A DNA stretch of 64,000 nt from Kingella potus (GCF_900451175.1 NZ_UGJJ01000001.1:248001-312000); one strand, 5' to 3'; numbered from the stretch's first letter, positions 16,129-23,913 are shown. Program-made: numbers and translations. Notes: generated by a model not told the origin, from the letters alone.

Positions 16129-16219
16129 TGGATGGTTATGGTTGTTGGTAGACGGATTTTCGGCGTTTTTTGCAACATGACTGCTTCTTGTTGAAAATGC
16201 TGAAAAGGCCGTCTGAAAA
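16108..16219. repeat. Direct repeat left of the DUF4272 gene
   Basis: TTTCAGGCTGCTTTTT, ATGGTTATGGTTGTTGGTAG, ACGGATTTTC, GCAACATG, TTCTTGTTGAAAATGC and an AG-type DUS follow in the same order here and at 17437-17548, with few differences. The two copies flank the 33-bp repeat array and the DUF4272 gene. Confidence 0.75.
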
Positions 16220-16360
16220 CAGGATGACGCGCTTTCAGGTAGCCTGTTTTCGTGCAGACAGCAAGCGTAGCTTGAATTGTCAAACTTAATAGATTGTTAA
16301 ATAACTCGATTTATCGGAGCTGACAACCCAAGCTGCGCCGCTGCTGTAAGCATAGCAAAA

Positions 16361-16615
16361 GCAGCCTGAAAGTTGGCTAGATACGGTTTTCGCTTCGCTC
16401 GTTTTCGCTCCGCAGAAACTCGCTTTTGGGGTGGTTTCGCTTCGCGCAAACTCGCTTTTGGGGCGGTTTTCGCTTCGCGCAAACTCGCTTTTGGGGCGGT
16501 TTTCGCTCCGCAGAAACTCGCTTTTGGGGCGGTTTTCGCTTCGCGCAAACTCGCTTTTTTGGCAGTTTTCGCTCGCGCAAACTCGCTTCGCTCGTTTTCA
16601 GGCTGCTTTTTGCGT
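16361..16615. repeat. 33-bp tandem repeat array between inverted uptake words
   Basis: About five units of a 33-bp sequence (each with CGCAAACTCGCTTTTGGGGC or the variant CGCAGAAACTCGCTTTTGG) lie at 16383-16600. The anchor CGCTTTT occurs at 16421, 16453, 16486, 16519 and 16552. AAGCAGCCTGAAAG on the left and TTTTCAGGCTGCTTTT on the right bracket the array. A shorter version with the same units is at 17333-17457, again bracketed. Units alternate between CTTCGCGCAAAC and CTCCGCAGAAAC forms. The minus-strand frame through it is open only because 33 is a multiple of 3. Confidence 0.8.
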
Positions 16616-16618
16616 GAT

Positions 16619-17284
16619 TCAGGTATCCATCGCCACATCGTCCCAATCGTCCTGCCCGTCTATGTCCAGCATCCACCACAGTCCCACGCGCCGTTCCACC
16701 ACCACGCTGCTTTCCAGCCCCTGCAACGGCCCGCTGCCGTTTACCCGCGCATCCACGCACGCCCAGTGATAGCGGTAAATCAAATCCGCCTCGTCCAAAA
16801 TCTCGCCCACATCACGCAATTTTGCCGCCGCCACCATTTCATCCAAATCGGCAAATTGCGCCATGATGCCGATTGCCGTAGGCCCATCGACAATATGGTC
16901 GGGGAAATCCAACTCATCCACAAAGCCCAATGCCCACACCAGCGTCCAATAGGCTTCGTATTTCCACACCGCGTTAATGCGCTCTTGCGCGTCGGCTTCG
17001 CCTGCGATAACCGTGCGCTCGGCGGGCGTTAAGGCAGCCTGAACGCCGAAATCGTTGATTTTGTTTTGGATAAATTCTCGCTCCTTGGCGTAATTGCCGT
17101 GTTCCTGCTCCAAGGCCGCCACCGTGGTCAGTAGCGAAGCCACCGCCCGCGTGGCGATTTCCCGCGCGCTGCGGATTTTGACTTCGTTTTGTTCGTTGAG
17201 ATAAGGCAGCTCGGGGAAACAATGGATGCCGCGTGCTTGCAGCTTGGCGTTGTTCTCGGCGCGGCGTTGGATAGCGGATTTCAT
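16619..17284 (-). CDS. DUF4272 family protein
   Basis: A 221-residue protein fitting DUF4272 throughout: MKSAIQRRAENNAKLQARGI, then VKIRSAREIATRAVASLLTT, LTPAERTVIAGE, KYEAYWTLVWALGFVDELDF, AKLRDVGEILDEADLIYRYH and the terminal VVVERRVGLWWML. Function is unknown for the family. The ATG at 17284 follows AAGGAG; the frame upstream runs through tandem-repeat DNA and is not coding. The gene sits between two direct repeats of about 110 bp and between two copies of the 33-bp repeat, so it may have moved as a unit. Confidence 0.9.
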   Translation of the reverse strand: MKSAIQRRAENNAKLQARGIHCFPELPYLNEQNEVKIRSAREIATRAVASLLTTVAALEQEHGNYAKEREFIQNKINDFGVQAALTPAERTVIAGEADAQERINAVWKYEAYWTLVWALGFVDELDFPDHIVDGPTAIGIMAQFADLDEMVAAAKLRDVGEILDEADLIYRYHWACVDARVNGSGPLQGLESSVVVERRVGLWWMLDIDGQDDWDDVAMDT

Positions 17285-17332
17285 GGCTGGCTCCTTGTGA
17301 TGGGGTTCGGAATGCGGCAGTTTAGAATGAAA

Positions 17333-17457
17333 AAAGCAGCCTGAAAACGGGTTGGATGCGGTTTTCGCTTCGCTCGTTTTAGCTCCGCAGAAACTCGCTT
17401 TTTGGGCGGTTTTCGCTTCGCGCAAACTCACTTCGCTCGTTTTCAGGCTGCTTTTTA
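17333..17457. repeat. Short second copy of the 33-bp repeat array
   Basis: AAAAAGCAGCCTGAAAACGG and TTTTCAGGCTGCTTTTTATG enclose about two to three units with the same CGCAGAAACTCGCTTTTTGG and CTTCGCGCAAACTC words as the array at 16383-16600. Confidence 0.7.
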
Positions 17458-17548
17458 TGAATGGTTATGGTTGTTGGTAGACGGATTTTCAGCACTTTTT
17501 GCAACATGGCTTCTTGTTGAAAATGCTTAAAGAGGCCGTCTGAAAACT
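17437..17548. repeat. Direct repeat right of the DUF4272 gene
   Basis: Second copy of the roughly 110-bp sequence at 16108-16219, same orientation, ending in an AG-type DUS that is also part of the prfC terminator. Confidence 0.75.
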
Positions 17549-17576
17549 GTTTCGCTCGTTTTCAGACGGCCTTTTA
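17531..17576 (-). terminator. Inverted DUS terminator behind prfC
   Basis: AGAGGCCGTCTGAAAAC and GTTTTCAGACGGCCTTTT form a strong stem a few bases beyond the prfC stop. Confidence 0.75.
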
Positions 17577-17597
17577 CATCAAACGGCAAAACCCGCT

Positions 17598-19196
17598 TCA
17601 ATCGTTCAGCTTCACCGCGTGTTCGCGCGTTTCGTGGAACACGATGTCCGGCCAGCGTTCCTGCGTGAGGTTCAGGTTCACGCGGTTGGGGGCGAGGTAG
17701 GCGAGGTTGCCGCCTGCGTCGGTGGCGAGGTTGGCGGCATTGGCTTTTTCAAATTCGGCGAGCTTTTTCCTGTCGGCGCACGACACCCAGCGTGCCGACC
17801 AAATCGAGGCGTTGTCAAACACGGCTTCCACGCCGTATTCCGCCGCCAGCCGCGCGGTTACCACTTCAAACTGCAACACGCCCACCGCGCCCAAAATCAA
17901 ATCTGCGCCCGAATGCGGCTTGAACACCTGCACCGCGCCTTCTTCGCCAAGCTGCTGCAAGCCTTTTTGCAGTTGTTTGATTTTCAGCGGGTTTTTGATG
18001 CGCACGCTGCGGAACAGCTCGGGCGCGAAAAACGGAATGCCGGTAAAGGCCAGCGCTTCGCCTTCGGAAAAGCTGTCGCCGATTTGGATGTTGCCGTGGT
18101 TGGGGATGCCGATGATGTCTCCGGCAAAGGCTTCTTCCACCAGCTCGCGGTCGTGCGACATAAACGTTACCACGCTGGATGCGGCGATGTCGCGGTTGAT
18201 GCGCAGGTGTTTGATTTTCATGCCGCGCTCGAATTTGCCCGAGCAGACGCGCAAAAAGGCGATGCGGTCGCGGTGTTTCGGGTCCATATTGGCTTGGATT
18301 TTAAACACGAAACCGGAAAATTTTTCTTCGTCGGGCGCAACCTGCCGCACGGTGGCATCGCGGGATTGCGGCGCGGGTGCCCAGTCGATCAGCGAGTTTA
18401 AGATTTCCTGAATGCCGAAATTGTTAATCGCCGAGCCGAAGAACACGGGCGTGAGTTCGCCCGCCAGAAATTCGCCTAAATCAAATTCGTTGGACGCGGC
18501 CTGCACCAGTTCGATTTCGTCGCGAAGCTGCTGGATTTCCAGCGGAAAGCGTTGGTTTAATTCGGGATTGTCTATGCCTTTGATGATGTCGAACTCGTGC
18601 GGCAGTTTTTCGCCGCCCGCTTCAAACAGATACACTTCGTCGTTGAGAATGTGGTACACGCCTTTGAAGTTTTTGCCCATGCCGATCGGCCAGGTTACGG
18701 GCGCGCAGCGGATTTTCAAAATATTTTCCACTTCGTCCAGCAATTCGAGCGAATCGCGCACTTCGCGGTCGTATTTGTTCATAAAGGTTACGATGGGCGT
18801 GTCGCGCAGGCGGCAGACGTTCAACAGCTTGATGGTTTGCGCTTCCACGCCTTTGGCGGCGTCGATGACCATCAGTGCGCTGTCCACGGCGGTGAGCACG
18901 CGGTAGGTGTCTTCGGAAAAGTCTTGGTGGCCGGGGGTGTCGAGCAGGTTGACGGTGTGGTCTTTGTAGTCAAACTGCATCACGGACGAGGCCACCGAAA
19001 TGCCGCGCTGCTTTTCGATTTCCATCCAGTCCGAAGTGGCGAATTTGCCGGTTTTCTTGCCTTTGACCGTGCCCGCGCTTTGGATTGCGCCCGAAAACAG
19101 CAGCAGCTTTTCGGTGAGCGTGGTTTTGCCCGCGTCGGGGTGGGAGATGATGGCAAAGGTGCGGCGGCGGCGCACTTGGTCGAGGATTTCGGACAT
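17598..19196 (-). CDS. prfC: Peptide chain release factor 3
   Basis: RF3 is the GTPase that recycles RF1/RF2 from the ribosome after termination. The ATG at 19196 gives 532 residues starting MSEILDQVRRRRTFAIISHP, the usual start; the frame extends further upstream without a binding site. G1 is SHPDAGKTT (about residues 18-26), G3 is DTPGHQDF, and G4 reads NKYD where many homologues have NKLD. The translation-factor domain II (GFVFKIQANMDPKHRDRIAF) and the RF3-specific C-terminal domain (FEVVTARLAAEYGVEAVFD) follow. It is a single gene with its own DUS terminator. Confidence 0.97.
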   Translation of the reverse strand: MSEILDQVRRRRTFAIISHPDAGKTTLTEKLLLFSGAIQSAGTVKGKKTGKFATSDWMEIEKQRGISVASSVMQFDYKDHTVNLLDTPGHQDFSEDTYRVLTAVDSALMVIDAAKGVEAQTIKLLNVCRLRDTPIVTFMNKYDREVRDSLELLDEVENILKIRCAPVTWPIGMGKNFKGVYHILNDEVYLFEAGGEKLPHEFDIIKGIDNPELNQRFPLEIQQLRDEIELVQAASNEFDLGEFLAGELTPVFFGSAINNFGIQEILNSLIDWAPAPQSRDATVRQVAPDEEKFSGFVFKIQANMDPKHRDRIAFLRVCSGKFERGMKIKHLRINRDIAASSVVTFMSHDRELVEEAFAGDIIGIPNHGNIQIGDSFSEGEALAFTGIPFFAPELFRSVRIKNPLKIKQLQKGLQQLGEEGAVQVFKPHSGADLILGAVGVLQFEVVTARLAAEYGVEAVFDNASIWSARWVSCADRKKLAEFEKANAANLATDAGGNLAYLAPNRVNLNLTQERWPDIVFHETREHAVKLND

Positions 19197-19296
19197 GGCG
19201 TTCTTTAAAATCAAAAATATCAGGCCGCTTTCAGACGGCCTGACGGGGGTGTTTGAGATGGCGGGATTGTACAAAAAAACGGCTGTTTATTCAATG

Positions 19297-19346
19297 GCAA
19301 GAGGCCGTCTGAATCCCTAAAACGGGTTTTCAGACGGCCTCTTGCC
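19297..19346 (-). terminator. Inverted DUS terminator after the first GST gene
   Basis: GGCAAGAGGCCGTCTGAA and TTCAGACGGCCTCTTGCC are perfect complements over 18 bases. Confidence 0.75.
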
Positions 19347-19355
19347 GGCAAACGG

Positions 19356-19988
19356 TTATTTCCCTTCCATTTTCGCCAGCTCTGCTTCCTCCCAGACCAT
19401 GGTTTCGCCGAATGCAGGGCGGACAAAGTGCCGATCGATGTAGGCATCAAATACGTCGCACGCCAAGCCTTCCACCGGCAAAAAGCGCGTGAACTGCGCC
19501 AGCAGCATGGTGTAGTAGGTGTCCAGCGCGGAGAATCGGCCGCCGACGATAAATTCGTGCCGCGCCAGATGGTCGCGCAACACGCCGAAAGCGGTGTCAA
19601 GGTCGCCGTAGCCTATCGCTTTGCGCCGTTCGGCATCGCTTGGCGTGTGCCTGCGGCGGTCGGAAGCGGCGTATTCCAAGTGAATGGCAAAACAGAGCCA
19701 GCGGTAGTATTCGCCCCGCGCCAAAGAACCGGCGGGCGGAATCAGGCCGCGTTCGGGAAACTGCTCGGCCAGAAAAGTGATGATGGCGGCGGCTTCGGTA
19801 ATCACCGTGTTGCCTGCTTTGAGCGCGGGCACTTTGCCCATCGGGTTTACGGCGAGGTAGTCGGCGGATTTCATCGCTTCGCCAAACGGCACGACGACGG
19901 TGTCAAACGCCGCGCCGCATTCCCTGAGCATCCACGCCACGCAGAGGCCGCGTGATCTGGGGCTGGTGTAGAAAGTGAACTGTGTCAT
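19356..19988 (-). CDS. Glutathione S-transferase family protein, copy 1
   Basis: A 210-residue GST. The thioredoxin-fold N-terminal domain covers about residues 1-80: FTFYTSPRSRGLCVAWML, then NPMGKVPALK (the cis-Pro glutathione-binding motif) and TVITEAAAIITFLAEQFPE. The helical C-terminal domain follows (YYRWLCFAIHLEYAA, FSALDTYYTMLLAQFTRFLP). It is closely similar to the GST at 20446-21102, and the upstream sequences (GTTGGAAAAGC.TGATTATACGCGC) are also alike, so the pair arose by tandem duplication including the promoter region. Substrates are unknown. A WYL regulator lies upstream on the same strand. Confidence 0.92.
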   Translation of the reverse strand: MTQFTFYTSPRSRGLCVAWMLRECGAAFDTVVVPFGEAMKSADYLAVNPMGKVPALKAGNTVITEAAAIITFLAEQFPERGLIPPAGSLARGEYYRWLCFAIHLEYAASDRRRHTPSDAERRKAIGYGDLDTAFGVLRDHLARHEFIVGGRFSALDTYYTMLLAQFTRFLPVEGLACDVFDAYIDRHFVRPAFGETMVWEEAELAKMEGK

Positions 19989-20193
19989 GGCTGTATCCTT
20001 TGTGTGTGCGGTTGGAAAAGCATGATTATACGCGCAATGTGTGTCAGGTTTTGTCAGCAGTGTTTTACCGCCGCACAGGCTACCTGAAAACGCAGGCTGC
20101 CTGAATCGGGTTGCAAACGCCGACAGATTGGTTTTTCCCGCTGCCGTCATTGGCGTAACAGCGGAACGAGCGTGCGGCGGCGGTTTTGCAGGG

Positions 20194-20371
20194 TAAGGCA
20201 GGGTGTGTCGCCCAAAGGCGACGCACGCGGTTTTGAAGTTTTCGGGTGGCGCGGAAATCCGTTGCAGGCAGGGAACGCGTGCGCCGCTTAGGCGGTGCGG
20301 ATGATTCAATAGCAAGAGAGGCCGTCTGAAACCCCAAAGCCGCGTGCGTGGCTGTGCCACACACCCTACAC
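20194..20371. repeat. Cluster of three GGGTGTG-type repeats
   Basis: Copies at 20194-20232 (forward, GGGTGTGTCGCCCAAAGGCG), 20274-20300 (reverse, GTGCGCCGCTTAGGCGG) and 20339-20371 (reverse, GTGCGTGGCTGTGCCACAC). Each is an imperfect palindrome. Confidence 0.6.
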
Positions 20372-20392
20372 AGGCCGTCAGCGTGAAACTAA

Positions 20393-20434
20393 GCAAGAGG
20401 CCGTCTGAACGTGGTTTTCAGACGGCCTCTCTTG
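20393..20434 (-). terminator. Inverted DUS terminator after the second GST gene
   Basis: CAAGAGGCCGTCTGAA pairs with TTCAGACGGCCTCTCTTG immediately downstream of the stop. Confidence 0.75.
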
Positions 20435-20445
20435 TCGGCAAATGA

Positions 20446-21102
20446 TTACTTGCCTGTCATTTTCGCCATTTCCGCGCCCACCCAAGCCATGGTTTCGCCG
20501 AATGCGGGGCGGGCGGTGTGGCGGTTGATGTAGGCATCCAGCACGTCGCAGGCGATGCCTTCCACGGGCATCACGCGCATAAACTGCGTGAGCAGCATGG
20601 TGTAGTAGATGTCCAGCGCGGAGAATTGGTTGCCTACTATAAAATCGTGCCGCGCCAGATGGTCGCGCAACACGCCGAAAGCGGTGTCGAAGTCGCCGTA
20701 GCCTATGCCTTTGCGGCGGTCGCCATCGGTGGGGACTTGGTGGAGACGGTCAAATGCTGCGTATTCCAAGTGAATCGCAAAACAGAGCCAGCGGTAGTAT
20801 TCGCCGCGTGCCAAGCTGTCGGCGGCGGGAATCAGGTTTTTATCGGGAAACTGTTCGGCCAGAAAGGTAACGATGGCGGCGGTTTCGGTGATGACGGTAT
20901 TGTCCGCTTTGAGCGCGGGCACTTTGCCCATCGGGTTCACGGCGAGGTAGTCGGCGGATTGCAGGGTGAGGTAGTCGGCCGGGGTCGCCGCGTCGCCGTA
21001 GGAAAGCAGCACGGTGTCAAATTTTGCGCCGCATTCTTTGAGCATCCACAAAACGCTGATGCCGCGTGATTTGGGGTAGGTGTAGAAAGTGAGCTGGGTC
21101 AT
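20446..21102 (-). CDS. Glutathione S-transferase family protein, copy 2
   Basis: A 218-residue paralogue of the GST at 19356-19988, with the same motifs (FYTYPKSRGISVLWML, NPMGKVPALK, FSALDIYYTMLLTQFMRVMP). It is 8 residues longer: after SYGDA there is an insertion in which DYLTLQ precedes the shared SADYLAVN, which looks like a small internal duplication of the ADYL segment. Active-site chemistry cannot be told from the sequence (Ser13 in SRGIS is a candidate). It is the first GST after the WYL regulator and probably transcribed separately from copy 1, since a terminator and a repeated promoter-like region lie between. Confidence 0.92.
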   Translation of the reverse strand: MTQLTFYTYPKSRGISVLWMLKECGAKFDTVLLSYGDAATPADYLTLQSADYLAVNPMGKVPALKADNTVITETAAIVTFLAEQFPDKNLIPAADSLARGEYYRWLCFAIHLEYAAFDRLHQVPTDGDRRKGIGYGDFDTAFGVLRDHLARHDFIVGNQFSALDIYYTMLLTQFMRVMPVEGIACDVLDAYINRHTARPAFGETMAWVGAEMAKMTGK

Positions 21103-21198
21103 GGCTGAATCCTTTGTGCGGTTGGAAAAGCCTGATTATACGCGCATGGTTTGTCAGATTTTGTCAGCAGCGTTCGGCCGCCGCGCAGGCTGCCTGAA

Positions 21199-21900
21199 TC
21201 AGATTTCAAACGCCGACAGGTCGATTTTTTCCCGCTGCTGCCATTGGCGCAGCAGCAGCGTGCGCGGCATGGCGGAAGGCGCGTCCAGCGCGGCGTTTTC
21301 CATACGGTCGGCACGGAAATGGCGGAAGTCCCCGCGCAGCAGGCACCATGCGGCCAGCACGCGGGAATCGTCAAACCAGCCCACCGCCAGCGGAACGACC
21401 GTGCGGCGGCTGCGGCGGTTTTGCAGGTCGGTGTAGTCGAAGGAGAGCATGCGGCTGCCGCGCATGGCGGTGCGGATCAGGCCGAGCGCGTCGTGTTCGG
21501 CGGCGGGGCAGGCGCACGACGGGAGCGGGTAGAACGATTGGGTATCGACGCTTTCGCGCAGTTTTTCAGGCAGCACCGCCCGGATTTTCGCCAGCACGGA
21601 ACGGGCGTTTTGCGCGGTTTCGCCGTCGGTGTGCGCCACCGCCCAGCGCATGCCGAATACCAGCGCTTCGATTTCCGCTTCGTCAAACATCAAAGGCGGC
21701 AGGCCGAAATCTTGTTTCAACACAAATCCCAATCCCGCTTCGCCGCGTATGTCCGCACCCTGGGCGCACAAATCGGCGATGTCGCGGTACACCGTGCGCG
21801 GGCTGACATTCAGGCAGCCGGCCAGCGTTTCCGCGCTGGCAGGCCGGCGTTGGCGGCGGAGCAGATCCATCAGGGCAAGGAGGCGTTGGGCTTTGTGCAT
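21199..21900 (-). CDS. YafY-type transcriptional regulator (HTH and WYL domains)
   Basis: A 233-residue regulator. The N-terminal DeoR-like HTH is at residues 1-60 (RLLALMDLLRRQRRPASAET, then LNVSPRTVYRDIADLCAQGA). A middle linker carries FDEAEIEALVFGMRWA, and the C-terminal WYL domain (about 140-233) has LSFDYTDLQNRRSRRTVVPL and VLAAWCLLRGDFRHFRADRM. WYL domains sense small molecules or nucleic acids. It lies directly upstream of the GST genes on the same strand with about 96 bp between, so it may regulate the pair. AGGCTGCCTGAA (Simonsiella-type DUS) occurs at its 3' end. Confidence 0.9.
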   Translation of the reverse strand: MHKAQRLLALMDLLRRQRRPASAETLAGCLNVSPRTVYRDIADLCAQGADIRGEAGLGFVLKQDFGLPPLMFDEAEIEALVFGMRWAVAHTDGETAQNARSVLAKIRAVLPEKLRESVDTQSFYPLPSCACPAAEHDALGLIRTAMRGSRMLSFDYTDLQNRRSRRTVVPLAVGWFDDSRVLAAWCLLRGDFRHFRADRMENAALDAPSAMPRTLLLRQWQQREKIDLSAFEI

Positions 21901-22069
21901 GACGGGAAGAAAACAGGGGAAAACGGCGGATTGTATGGCAAAAGGCGGCGGGGCGTGGTGGCAAACAGGCCGTCTGAAAACAGGCAGGCAGCCGCAACCG
22001 CCCCTGCACCACGCGCCCGCACGCGGTTATAATCCCGCCGTTTTCCAACCCTGTTTTCAGACGGCCTGT

Positions 22070-22669
22070 ATGAGCATTTACGCCCTCAAACCCAAATTTC
22101 AAAACCTGCTGCGCCCGCTGGTGCGCCGCCTTTACGAAAAAGGCATCACCGCCAACCAGGTAACGCTGGCCGCCTGCGCCATATCGGTGCTGCTGGGGCT
22201 GTTTCTTACCGTTTTTGCCCGGATTGCGCCGCTGTTCTGGCTGCTGCCCGTATGGCTGTTTGTGCGCATGGCCTTAAACGCCGCCGACGGAATGCTGGCA
22301 CGGGAGTTCGGCCAGCAATCCGCGCTCGGCGGCTATCTGAACGAAACCACCGACATCATCGCCGATGCCGCGCTCTATCTGCCCTTCGCCTTTATCCAGC
22401 CTTTCGACGGCCTGCAAACCGCGCTTTTCGTCTGGCTCGCGGCCATGACGGAATTTTGCGGCGTGCTCGGCCAGGTACACGGCAACGGCAGGCGTTACGA
22501 CGGCCCCTTCGGCAAAAGCGACCGTGCCTTTTTCATCGGTGCGCTGGCGGTGTGGTATGCCGCCGCCGGCCGTTTCCATCCCGCGTTTTCCTGGCTGCTG
22601 TGGGCCGCCTGCGCCGCGCTGCTGTTCACTTGCTGCCGGCGGATAAAAAACAGCCTGGCGGCAGCTTAG
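22070..22669 (+). CDS. CDP-alcohol phosphatidyltransferase family protein with altered motif
   Basis: A 199-residue inner-membrane protein with about six helices. Enzymes of this family join a CDP-linked donor to an alcohol using the motif D-x2-D-G-x2-A-R-x8-G-x3-D-x3-D. Here it reads N70-AA-D73-G-ML-A-R, then G-x3-N91-x3-D95, so the first and third aspartates are asparagine. The second and fourth remain. Either this is a divergent branch with changed metal binding, or it is less active. The ATG at 22070 overlaps the end of a DUS (ACGGCCTGTATG), leaving no clear Shine-Dalgarno; the frame extends upstream antisense to the WYL regulator and was cut there. Confidence 0.78.
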   Translation: MSIYALKPKFQNLLRPLVRRLYEKGITANQVTLAACAISVLLGLFLTVFARIAPLFWLLPVWLFVRMALNAADGMLAREFGQQSALGGYLNETTDIIADAALYLPFAFIQPFDGLQTALFVWLAAMTEFCGVLGQVHGNGRRYDGPFGKSDRAFFIGALAVWYAAAGRFHPAFSWLLWAACAALLFTCCRRIKNSLAAA

Positions 22670-22687
22670 GCCGGCGGCAAAAAGATT

Positions 22688-22730
22688 GAGGCCGTCTGAA
22701 AACCCGTTTTCCGGTTTTCAGACGGCCTTT
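22688..22730. terminator. Inverted DUS pair between convergent genes
   Basis: GAGGCCGTCTGAAAAC and GTTTTCAGACGGCCTTT separate the CDP-alcohol enzyme gene and the EamA-like gene and can serve both. Confidence 0.75.
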
Positions 22731-22743
22731 GCACACCGCCTCC

Positions 22744-23172
22744 CTATCTTTTCAAAGCCAGCGTCAGCACGCCGCCGGTAATCAGCGCGATGCCCAGCCA
22801 TTCCTGCGACGAAGGCCGCTCTTTCAGAAAAACCACGGCAAACAGCGCAACCAGCACAATGCTGAATTTGTCCACCGGCGCGACTTTCGACGCTTCGCCC
22901 ATTTGCAGGGCTTTGAAATAGGCCAGCCACGACGCGCCCGTAGCGAGGCCGGAAAGAATAAGAAAGGTCCAGTTTTTTGCCGTAAACGAAGATACGCCCT
23001 GCCATTTGCCCGTATAGCTGAGAAAGGCCGCCAGCGCGGCAATAATGACCAGCGTGCGGATGAAAGTGGCGAAATCCGAATCGATGCCCTGCAAACCGGC
23101 TTTGGCGAAAATGGCGGTCAGCGCGGCGAAAAAAGCGGAAGCCGATGCCCAGTAAAACCAAGTGTGTCCCAT
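22744..23172 (-). CDS. Half-size EamA-type membrane transporter
   Basis: The ATG at 23172 gives 142 residues with about five membrane helices: MGHTWFYWASASAFFAALTA at the start, an Arg in FIRTLVIIAALAAF, then GVSSFTAKNWTFLILSGLAT, WLAYFKALQMGEASKVAP and the late VFLKERPSSQEWLGIALI. The last segments match the EamA (drug/metabolite transporter) repeat. Only one repeat is present, so it would have to dimerise like small multidrug transporters. The substrate is unknown. The upstream extension of the frame runs into a DUS and is not used. Confidence 0.85.
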   Translation of the reverse strand: MGHTWFYWASASAFFAALTAIFAKAGLQGIDSDFATFIRTLVIIAALAAFLSYTGKWQGVSSFTAKNWTFLILSGLATGASWLAYFKALQMGEASKVAPVDKFSIVLVALFAVVFLKERPSSQEWLGIALITGGVLTLALKR

Positions 23173-23233
23173 AGCGTTCTTTCTGTTTTCAGACGGCCTC
23201 CCCAAATCCGCAAAGGCCGTCTGAAAAATATGT

Positions 23234-23746
23234 TTACAAACCGTTCAGCCGCAGCCAGCGTTCCAAATCCTGCCCGCCGATGCCGCCGTCGGCCTCGAAA
23301 TCGAGCTTGTTCCGCTGCCGCCCGCCCGCGTATTTCGCCAGCACGGGCGTGCCGGAAAGGCCGTAACGCTGCTTGAACGCCGCCCATTTTTCCGCATCCT
23401 GGTGCAGGCGGTGGACATTGACAAACCAGATTTTGCCGTCCAGCGCGTGTTTGGCGATATAGCGTTTGAACAGCGGCTCGAAAGCATTGCAGTCGCCGCA
23501 GCTCGGGCGGCCGATATAGGCATACACCGTTTCGCCCGCCGCCACCCGCCGCTCGAATTCCGCCACGGTGAGGCTGCCCAAGTCGAAATAAATGTCGCTG
23601 TACGTATCCTGATACCTTTTGGTATTTTCCGCAGCCAGCTTGGCGGCGGTACGCGCCTCGGCCAGCTCGGCCCGCAAATCCGCACCATGCGCCAAACCCG
23701 CCAGCGCGGCGGCCAAAACGGCGGCGGCAAAGTAATTTCTTTTCAC
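23234..23746 (-). CDS. Exported thioredoxin-fold protein with CGDC motif
   Basis: A 170-residue protein with a signal peptide (MKRNYFAAAVLAAALAGLAHGA, cleavage after about residue 21) and a thioredoxin-like domain from about residue 60. YIGRPSCGDCNAFEPLFKRY holds the redox pair CxxC in the expected place, followed by IWFVNVHRL and a cis-Pro candidate in YGLSGTPVLAKY. It probably works in the periplasm as a thiol reductase or oxidase. It is not linked to dsb or ccm genes here. A helical segment rich in Ala/Glu precedes the domain. Confidence 0.8.
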   Translation of the reverse strand: MKRNYFAAAVLAAALAGLAHGADLRAELAEARTAAKLAAENTKRYQDTYSDIYFDLGSLTVAEFERRVAAGETVYAYIGRPSCGDCNAFEPLFKRYIAKHALDGKIWFVNVHRLHQDAEKWAAFKQRYGLSGTPVLAKYAGGRQRNKLDFEADGGIGGQDLERWLRLNGL

Positions 23747-23832
23747 AGCGTCCTCCTTATCGGTTTGAAAACGCCCATTTTACGCTTTCAGACGGCCTCA
23801 AACCAAATCCGCGCCCGAGTCAGGGCGGTTTG

Positions 23833-23861
23833 TTTTATTTCCCGCGCCCGACAGGTATAAT
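23833..23861 (+). promoter_or_regulatory. Putative pcnB promoter
   Basis: A consensus -10 TATAAT at 23856-23861 with TTTATT at 23833-23838, a 17-bp spacer. The start codon is 53 bases downstream of the -10. Confidence 0.5.
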
Positions 23862-23881
23862 CCGCCCCGTTTTTATATCGG

Positions 23882-23903
23882 CGGAGCGTAAAGCTCCGTT
23901 TTT
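23882..23903 (+). terminator. Terminator-like hairpin in the pcnB 5' leader
   Basis: CGGAGC (23882-23887) and GCTCCG (23893-23898) enclose GTAAA and are followed by TTTTT. The structure lies between the -10 and the start codon, so it could attenuate transcription or shape translation. Confidence 0.5.
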
Positions 23904-23913
23904 CGGGAAGCAC

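Larger units (their letters stand above)
19989..20445. other. Spacer between the two GST genes
   Basis: 457 bases containing a copy of the sequence found upstream of the second GST gene (including TGATTATACGCGC), foreign-dialect words (AGGCTACCTGAA at 20080, AGGCTGCCTGAA at 20096), several GGGTGTG-type repeats and an inverted DUS terminator. A frame at 20080-20364 has no supporting signals. Confidence 0.55.

Noticed and set aside
16383..16600. Possible CRISPR array
   Set aside because: Units are contiguous 33-bp tandem repeats without unique spacers, and no cas gene is present.
16297..16760. Minus-strand ORFs with repeated EAKTAPKASL units
   Set aside because: Translation of the 33-bp tandem repeat; open only because the unit is a multiple of three. 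No binding site.
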